Positions 7,827-12,064 of a stretch of DNA of 12,064 nucleotides are shown here, one piece after another. Source of the DNA: Prevotellaceae bacterium (GTDB taxonomy: Bacteria; Bacteroidota; Bacteroidia; Bacteroidales; Bacteroidaceae); assembly GCA_022508635.1 (NCBI GenBank), contig JAFLUV010000064.1, positions 1 to 12,064 on the forward strand, in the 5' to 3' direction. A model generated the notes under the pieces. The model had not been told where the DNA came from, did no database searches, and was given only the letters and a program-made list of their open reading frames with translations. Made by a program: the position numbers and the translations under genes. The number at the start of each line of letters is the position of its first letter. Within the stretch, counting starts at the first letter, position 1.

Positions 7827-9167
7827 CTATTTGCTGAGCATATCATCGATAGCTCTGACACGAATGACGTCGAAGCCGGGAAAGTCTGCCCTGACAATAG
7901 GATTGGTCTTCGTACTGGCATCGGCATACCACTGCCAGCAGGCTCCGGAACAGGCTTCGGGATTGCCGTCAAAAGCAGGGACTGGGTGCCAGGGATCTTT
8001 CACTAAACTATCAAGGTCAAGATAGTCATGCGGATGCGTCAAGGTCATCGAGATATTACCGTAGTGGTCTATCATGGCTTTGTAGCATTGTCCCCATTTA
8101 GAGGTGGAAGCAGTTGCCCAAGTGCCAAGGTTCTTATAGATAGAGTCACCCCACTCGTTGACCTTGTCGAACACCCGCGGCTCCTTGATTGGGCTCCAGT
8201 CCACCTCGGACACAAAGATAGGACTATTCTCTACGACAGGTACTTGTCGCCCAAACTGACGAATGAATTCATGTTTGCTTTTCTCAATATCGCCGTCAAG
8301 ATCCACTTTGCGGTCATCACATCCATACCAACCAGGGTATACATGAACGGCATAGCCAATATTTTGCCCTTCAATTGGATACTGCTTGTATCCAATATAA
8401 TTCGACTGGAAGCCTGTCCCTGGTACCCAGATGATACCTTTGAATCCGTTGCTGCGAATCGTATCAACGATGGGTTGGAAATAGTCGTGCATAGCCTTGG
8501 CATCATCCTCATTCTGGCTGTTCCTGAGATTGACGGGCTCATTGGCAAGTTCGAAGGCAACTTGTCCGAAGTATTTCTGTACAGTGTCGTTTCTGGAGAC
8601 AATGTCCCACACCTCCATTAAGTATTTCTGGTAGTAGTCGCCGACATGAAGATTGAATGGACATACCCCAGGAGGTCGTATGACGACATACATGCCATGC
8701 GCCAAGGCCTTCTGCAACAATGGTATATAAAGCGTAGACAGATAGTGGCGCAGACGATCGGGATTAAAGTGACTGATATCGGCTTCACCTCTCGTTCCCT
8801 CGGATTGTCCCACCGATCCAGGGTATGTAAATTCCTTGTCATTGAGCCAGACGGGATCAAGGTGCAGGCGGAAGATGTTGCAATGAGCTATCTCAAGACC
8901 AGTGTAGAGCTTTTCGAAATATGCCAGGCAACGGCGAAGTCCCTCTTCATCATAGCTCCATCCCCAGCGACCACCGTTAAACCAGGCATTAGGTGTATCC
9001 ATTACACCATGTAGTACAACACGATTGCCGTTAGTATCCACTAAATAGCGCCCTTCGACATGAAGAGCGGGAAGCGGCTTTGCTTTGGCCCCCAATCGGT
9101 CTTCGGCTTTGGTCTGCATTGTAGTAGTGACGAGGCAAACCAGAAACAGAATCATAAATTTCTTCAT
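7827..9167 (-). CDS. Secreted glycoside hydrolase family 5 (cellulase-like)
   Basis: 446 aa. Residues 1-21 form a signal peptide (charged MKK, hydrophobic core, cleavage predicted after TKA), so the product is exported. The rest is one (beta/alpha)8 domain of GH5 type: LHGVMDTPNAWFNGG at 52-66, NIFRLHLDP at 97-105 with the conserved Arg, FELANEPV with Asn209 and probable acid/base Glu210, AVHVYPGW with His275/Tyr277, and FVSEVDW with probable nucleophile Glu321. The loop where many GH5 enzymes have a conserved His reads VVIRPPGVCP (161-170). No carbohydrate-binding module or sorting tag is visible. Substrate (cellulose, mixed-linkage glucan, mannan or other) cannot be told from this sequence. 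Its ATG overlaps the upstream stop as ATGA, implying translational coupling to the reductase; there is no SusC/SusD pair nearby. Cys11 does not sit in a proper lipobox. Confidence 0.88.
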   Translation of the reverse strand: MKKFMILFLVCLVTTTMQTKAEDRLGAKAKPLPALHVEGRYLVDTNGNRVVLHGVMDTPNAWFNGGRWGWSYDEEGLRRCLAYFEKLYTGLEIAHCNIFRLHLDPVWLNDKEFTYPGSVGQSEGTRGEADISHFNPDRLRHYLSTLYIPLLQKALAHGMYVVIRPPGVCPFNLHVGDYYQKYLMEVWDIVSRNDTVQKYFGQVAFELANEPVNLRNSQNEDDAKAMHDYFQPIVDTIRSNGFKGIIWVPGTGFQSNYIGYKQYPIEGQNIGYAVHVYPGWYGCDDRKVDLDGDIEKSKHEFIRQFGRQVPVVENSPIFVSEVDWSPIKEPRVFDKVNEWGDSIYKNLGTWATASTSKWGQCYKAMIDHYGNISMTLTHPHDYLDLDSLVKDPWHPVPAFDGNPEACSGACWQWYADASTKTNPIVRADFPGFDVIRVRAIDDMLSK

Positions 9168-9631
9168 AGCAATTGAACAATTCGTTCAAGGTAATGACGA
9201 TCGGACTGGTCGAATGTGCCCAGTTCGACGCTATCTATGTCAAGGACGGCAACAACGGTACCTGCTTTTTTGACAGGGACGACTATCTCACTTCGAGATG
9301 CAGACGAGCAGGCGATGTGACCAGGAAACTGGTCGACATCAGGCACAACCTGCGTTGTCTCCGTTGTCCAAGCAGTGCCGCACACACCCCTACCCTTCCG
9401 TATACGTGTGCAAGCCATCGGGCCTTGAAATGGACCAAGCACCAAATCATCACCAACAACGCGATAGAATCCTGTCCACCAAAAACAGAAAGTCTCATGA
9501 AGCATTGCCGCCACGTTTGCCATATTTGCTATGAGATCGCTCTCATCCTCCAGTACGGAAACTATCTGGGGAAGCAGTGTTTCATAGCGTTCCTGTTTCG
9601 TTTCTCCTTTGACAATTAGTTCTTCTGCCAT
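9164..9631 (-). CDS. msrC: Free methionine-(R)-sulfoxide reductase (GAF domain, fRMsr)
   Basis: 155 aa, one GAF domain filling the whole protein. Cytoplasmic thioredoxin-dependent reduction of free L-methionine-(R)-sulfoxide, an oxidative-damage repair step. All three family cysteines are present: Cys74 (PMACTRI), Cys84 (GVCGTAW) and Cys108 (HIACSS). The 10 and 24 residue spacing equals that of Cys84/94/118 in the E. coli enzyme, so it should be catalytically competent. Family motifs WTGFY, LVLGPFQG and VLDIDS are also there. The ATG at 9631 (AAAAGG just before it) is preferred to an in-frame TTG at 9649. It begins 24 bp after the rep stop, and its TGA overlaps the ATG of the GH5 gene, so it is the middle gene of a tight cluster. 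The symbol follows E. coli usage (msrC, formerly yebR). Confidence 0.92.
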   Translation of the reverse strand: MAEELIVKGETKQERYETLLPQIVSVLEDESDLIANMANVAAMLHETFCFWWTGFYRVVGDDLVLGPFQGPMACTRIRKGRGVCGTAWTTETTQVVPDVDQFPGHIACSSASRSEIVVPVKKAGTVVAVLDIDSVELGTFDQSDRHYLERIVQLL

Positions 9632-9655
9632 ATACCTTTTGATAATCAACGATTT

Positions 9656-11104
9656 TTACACTTCCTGAAAAATATAAGTCAGTTTCTTATCGGCTCCGAA
9701 AGCACTATAGAAATAGCTGATAATTTCGCTAAGATGCTCCTCCCACTGCTCGGAAACGAACTTGTTTGGAACCTCCACGAACACGACCTTGTCACGAACA
9801 GCCCAAAGACTGGCACAGGTCATATACTGGTTGAAGAATTGTTCGCCGAGACGTTCCCTGGACTTCTCCATCCATAGCTCCCACTTTTGTTGATAAATGG
9901 GCTGCACGAAAGGACGCTCTGGCTGTTCATCGACAATCTCCTCAGCCTCTACAAACTCTGGCTGTTTGGATTTTTGCTGTTCGAGCAACCAACGGTAGAG
10001 CACTTCCGTAACGTATGCATGCACATTATCAGGCTGCTTGCTCTCAATAAGCTTGTCAATGCGAGCCAGCTCTTCTCTTAGGTCGAGTCCTTCGTAGATA
10101 AGATCTTCCAGTTTCGTCCATTCCATCGGCTGAAGCCCATAGCGAGTAATCAGCTTGACACGCATCTTGCCCAAGAAACTCTCGTGCTGTTGTGCCTGTC
10201 CCATCTTACCTTCGATGATGGTGAAGCGAATGCTGTCTGGGTCACCGCGGCTGACACCGTGCGGATAGACAGCTTCGTATTCAAAACAGAACTCGACTTT
10301 GCCTTCATCTGAAAGTTTTTTCATCTCGCGCAACACAGGATCAAGCACATCGCGATGGAAAGCCCCGTACTTAACATACTTGTTATCAACGATGCGTTTA
10401 CGATCCTTACTGAAAGTGAGTACACCGAAAAACTCTTTCAGGTCAATGTAGTTCACCGTACAGCTTCCTATCTTGCGCCAAGCACTGAGATAGATGTACA
10501 GACGTGGTGTACGGGGACTACGGCAGAGCTGGGTAATACCCTTCAAGTGACGAGTATAGCCTTTGCGCAGATTCAGTATCTCGCGAGCACTCTCATCTAC
10601 CATCTGTATCTTAATGAAACCTTTACGGCGCTGACCGCTTTTGTATGCCACACGCTCACCCTCTGCATTAAGTTCTGCTGTCGGGAACTCTATCTTGTGG
10701 AAGATATTCTGTTTCACATTATACTCTACACGCTCGTATTCGTCATAACGCTTGTAGGACATGTCCACATGCAGAAGCGCCTCGCATGCTGCTTCCAGTT
10801 CACCATACTTTTTGGGACTGATGCCAAGTTCCTTCAGCGGAATCTCAAAATTGAGCAGATTGCCTGTCAAGTCCTCCGGTTTGAAGAGGAATGTACCCTC
10901 GCCCATGCTGAGCTGTTCACGGATGCGATCCTGCAATTGTGCAATGATCGCTATCATTAGGTTTGTCTGCACAAGAGAGAAGTTACCGCGTATCTGTGTA
11001 TAGCTCACAGGATTGAGGATAAAATCCAAATCACGGTTTCCGGAAAAGGTCTGTACCAGTTCGTTTGTGGTACTGACGATAGAAGGACCTTTTTTCTTTG
11101 CCAT
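9656..11104 (-). CDS. Rep_3/RepB-type replication initiator with DnaA domain I-like C-terminus
   Basis: 482 aa, no signal or membrane segment. The N-terminal part, about 20-270, resembles the two-winged-helix initiators of iteron plasmids (Rep_3/RepB): NPVSYTQIRGNFSLVQTNLM, then LKELGISPKKYGELEAACEALLHV, and a second domain with RSPRTPRLYIYLSAWRKIG and DLKEFFGVL-FSKDRKRIVDNKYVKYGAF. A charged linker, about 375-404, follows. Residues about 405-480 read as DnaA domain I: W408/W411, the GEQFFNQYM segment, VFVEVPNKFVSEQWEEHL, then YIF near the end. DnaA domain I is the part that binds DnaB helicase and other partners, so the inference is DNA binding in front and helicase contact behind. The ATG at 11104 replaces an in-frame TTG at 11134 that overlaps the promoter -7 box. 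A repeat array lies directly upstream of its promoter. It sits beside core metabolic genes, so a chromosomal location is likely; it may also act as a regulator. Confidence 0.82.
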   Translation of the reverse strand: MAKKKGPSIVSTTNELVQTFSGNRDLDFILNPVSYTQIRGNFSLVQTNLMIAIIAQLQDRIREQLSMGEGTFLFKPEDLTGNLLNFEIPLKELGISPKKYGELEAACEALLHVDMSYKRYDEYERVEYNVKQNIFHKIEFPTAELNAEGERVAYKSGQRRKGFIKIQMVDESAREILNLRKGYTRHLKGITQLCRSPRTPRLYIYLSAWRKIGSCTVNYIDLKEFFGVLTFSKDRKRIVDNKYVKYGAFHRDVLDPVLREMKKLSDEGKVEFCFEYEAVYPHGVSRGDPDSIRFTIIEGKMGQAQQHESFLGKMRVKLITRYGLQPMEWTKLEDLIYEGLDLREELARIDKLIESKQPDNVHAYVTEVLYRWLLEQQKSKQPEFVEAEEIVDEQPERPFVQPIYQQKWELWMEKSRERLGEQFFNQYMTCASLWAVRDKVVFVEVPNKFVSEQWEEHLSEIISYFYSAFGADKKLTYIFQEV

Positions 11105-11131
11105 TACTGCATATTTTATTGTTTTCTGCGG

Positions 11132-11163
11132 CAAATTTAGACGATTCCATCGAAATAAACAAA
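11132..11163 (-). promoter_or_regulatory. Bacteroidetes-type promoter of the rep gene cluster
   Basis: On the minus strand, TTTG (11163-11160), 20 bp, then TAAATTTG (11139-11132): an exact match to the Bacteroidetes sigma-factor pattern TTTG-N19-21-TAnnTTTG. The start of transcription should fall a few bases past the -7 box, leaving a leader of about 20-25 nt before the ATG at 11104. The tandem array starts about 16 bp upstream, so binding there could control this promoter. Confidence 0.8.
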
Positions 11164-11178
11164 TTTTTCATAAGAAAA

Positions 11179-11495
11179 TGTTCCTAACTTTTGCACTTTG
11201 TTGTTAAATGATTCCCGCACCACATTAAAGGTATTTGCTCTTACGTTATTTTTTTTGTTCATTGCACCACTATTGAGCGTTAAGGCGCACATTCCTTTAC
11301 TGGTAGCTTCGTACCATATATTTCCGACCTTAGAAACCATGCTTTTCCACCTGGCTCATACCTTCGTTTCTCTTCTTCAATGACTGAAATCCAGTTAATG
11401 TTCCCGAACTTCCTACAAAATCTTCATGTTATGTACACCAATACTTCCCATTCCTCGCACCAGATCTTCCTTATATTCGCACCAAGAAGAAATTA
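11179..11495 (+). repeat. Degenerate tandem array, 22-24 bp unit (iteron-like)
   Basis: A unit close to GCACCAANTGTTCC recurs along the + strand. Taking the GCACC-like core as the marker, copies start at 11193, 11217, 11264, 11287, 11311, 11334, 11358, 11413, 11435, 11457 and 11479. Steps are 22-24 bp, with two larger gaps (11217 to 11264 and 11358 to 11413) holding weaker or lost copies. The four copies from 11413 to 11479 are exactly 22 bp apart, with GCACCA strictly kept only at 11457 and 11479. Tracts like TTCC or CTTC follow the core in most copies; the left half is the more eroded. The period is not a multiple of three and no credible gene lies here. The position directly upstream of a Rep_3 initiator gene is where iterons sit in plasmids. 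Confidence 0.7.
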
Positions 11496-11656
11496 TGTGA
11501 CTGATTTACAGGGTGTTTTAAGATCGTATAATTAAATATATATTAGAATCTAATACACGATATCCTGAAAAATCGACCACTTATATATAGTATCTACGTT
11601 ATATATTGTTATGTGATTTTGTAACATGTTGATTTTCAGCGTACGCATTTTCCTTT
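11496..11656. other. AT-rich core between inverted repeat arrays
   Basis: Noncoding, strongly AT-rich stretch of about 160 bp enclosed by two arrays of opposite orientation. It contains the perfect inverted repeat TATTAGA-A-TCTAATA (11541-11555), nested inside ATCGT (11523-11527) and ACGAT (11557-11561). An 8-bp palindrome GCGTACGC lies at 11639-11646. If the flanking arrays bind the initiator, this would be the natural place for strand opening; that is inference. Confidence 0.5.
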
Positions 11657-11750
11657 TGTGCGGACTTTAGGAACACTTGGTGCGAGTAATGAGAACATCT
11701 GGTGTGTAGATCAGTACCTTTGGTGCGAAGTTTTGGAACACCTTGCATTA
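11657..11750 (-). repeat. Inverted counterpart array of the same 22-bp unit
   Basis: On the minus strand the same GCACC-type core occurs at about 11661-11657 (GCACA), 11683-11679 (GCACC), 11705-11701 (ACACC), 11726-11722 (GCACC) and 11746-11742 (GCAAG). Steps are 22, 22, 21 and 20 bp. Copies read like CGCACCAAGTGTTCC. Over 37 aligned positions, the reverse complement of about 11670-11706 matches 11435-11471 at 28 positions, so the two arrays form a long imperfect inverted repeat around the AT-rich core. Confidence 0.7.
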
Positions 11751-11760
11751 TTTGGAGGTA

Positions 11761-12064
11761 TTGTTCTTTTTTTATTTACATATTATATGAACTACAGGTG
11801 TGGTCAAGTATTTGGATACTTATATCTCTGTCTACCTGATTTTCAATGTCTGCCAATATATGTGTCTTTAGCTATTTGGATATGTATATGTGTGTATACG
11901 GAAGTTTCTGTGTATGCAAATGTTTTTATATTTATGTATGCAAGTTTGTGTGTTTTTATATATTAGTTAATATGTAGGTGTGTGTATATTTGCAAATATG
12001 TGGATATTCTTATTGTTTGTATTGAATATCAGACGATAAAATGTATATTAATTAATTTTGTTAT
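11761..12064. other. Noncoding TG/TA-rich tail to window end
   Basis: Low-complexity sequence, T- and G-rich on the + strand, with many short TGTGTATAT-like runs. There are loose direct repeats such as TGTATGCAA (11911 and 11935) each followed by TTTTTATAT, and TATTTGGATA (about 11809 and 11873). The only open frame (GTG 11658 to 11966) gives a 102-residue Tyr/Cys/Ile-rich string with no recognisable family, and overlaps the repeat array, so it is not called. No tRNA, rRNA, CRISPR or clear promoter was seen. Confidence 0.5.

Noticed and set aside
8028..8621. Plus-strand open frame of 197 codons over the GH5 gene
   Set aside because: Antisense to a clear GH5 domain with signal peptide and catalytic motifs; the translation resembles nothing.
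9165..9167. Possible lipoprotein signal in the GH5 N-terminus (Cys11)
   Set aside because: FLVC lacks the small residue before Cys and lies too early; an ordinary signal peptidase I site after TKA fits better.
10355..10960. Plus-strand open frame of 201 codons over the rep gene
   Set aside because: Antisense shadow of the initiator gene, no supporting start or motif.
11179..11495. CRISPR array interpretation of the tandem repeats
   Set aside because: Spacers would be under 10 nt, units are degenerate and no cas genes are present.
11658..11966. 102-codon open frame starting with GTG in the right-hand noncoding region
   Set aside because: Overlaps the inverted repeat array, low-complexity Tyr/Cys/Ile/Phe composition, no ribosome-binding context or family similarity.
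11999..12007. Single DnaA-box-like site (reverse complement ATATCCACA)
   Set aside because: One mismatch to the consensus and only one copy in an AT-rich region; expected by chance and not evidence of oriC.

Overview
The window looks like a piece of a Bacteroidales chromosome, most likely Prevotellaceae or a close relative; the taxon is inferred. The evidence is a type III glutamine synthetase, a Bacteroidetes-style GltB/GltD pair, start codons mostly preceded by A-rich sequence instead of a strong Shine-Dalgarno, and one exact match to the Bacteroidetes promoter pattern (TTTG, 20 bp, TAAATTTG).

Left half (1-7028, all + strand): an ammonium-assimilation block. It holds the 3' end of glnN (glutamine synthetase III), then gltB and gltD (large and small subunits of glutamate synthase). 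Together they form the GS-GOGAT cycle: GlnN makes glutamine from ammonia and glutamate, and GltBD turns glutamine plus 2-oxoglutarate into two glutamates. The glnN-gltB gap carries five copies of a 15-nt palindrome at a 22-23 bp period. A hairpin plus T-run after gltD probably ends the transcript.

Right half (7283-11104, all - strand, convergent with the first block): read in transcription order, a replication-initiator-like protein (two-winged-helix Rep_3/RepB type with a DnaA domain I-like C-terminus), a free methionine-(R)-sulfoxide reductase 24 bp downstream, and a secreted family 5 glycoside hydrolase whose ATG overlaps the reductase stop. After a 70-bp gap comes a Nim-like pyridoxamine-phosphate-oxidase-fold flavoprotein with its own near-perfect inverted-repeat operator candidate. 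Only the rep gene has a clear promoter, so the first three genes look like one transcript.

Right end (11105-12064): about 960 bases without a credible gene, AT-rich and highly structured. Starting about 16 bp upstream of the rep promoter there is a degenerate tandem array of a unit close to GCACCAANTGTTCC with a 22-24 bp period. An AT-rich core of about 160 bp follows, then a second array of the same unit in inverted orientation, then a TG/TA-rich tail. An iteron-like array next to a Rep_3 gene on what looks like a chromosome is the most interesting thing here. It could be a plasmid-type or secondary origin, an autoregulatory site, or a MITE/minisatellite. Because two other intergenic regions also hold arrays with a 22-23 bp period, a genome-wide family of intergenic repeats is the main competing explanation.
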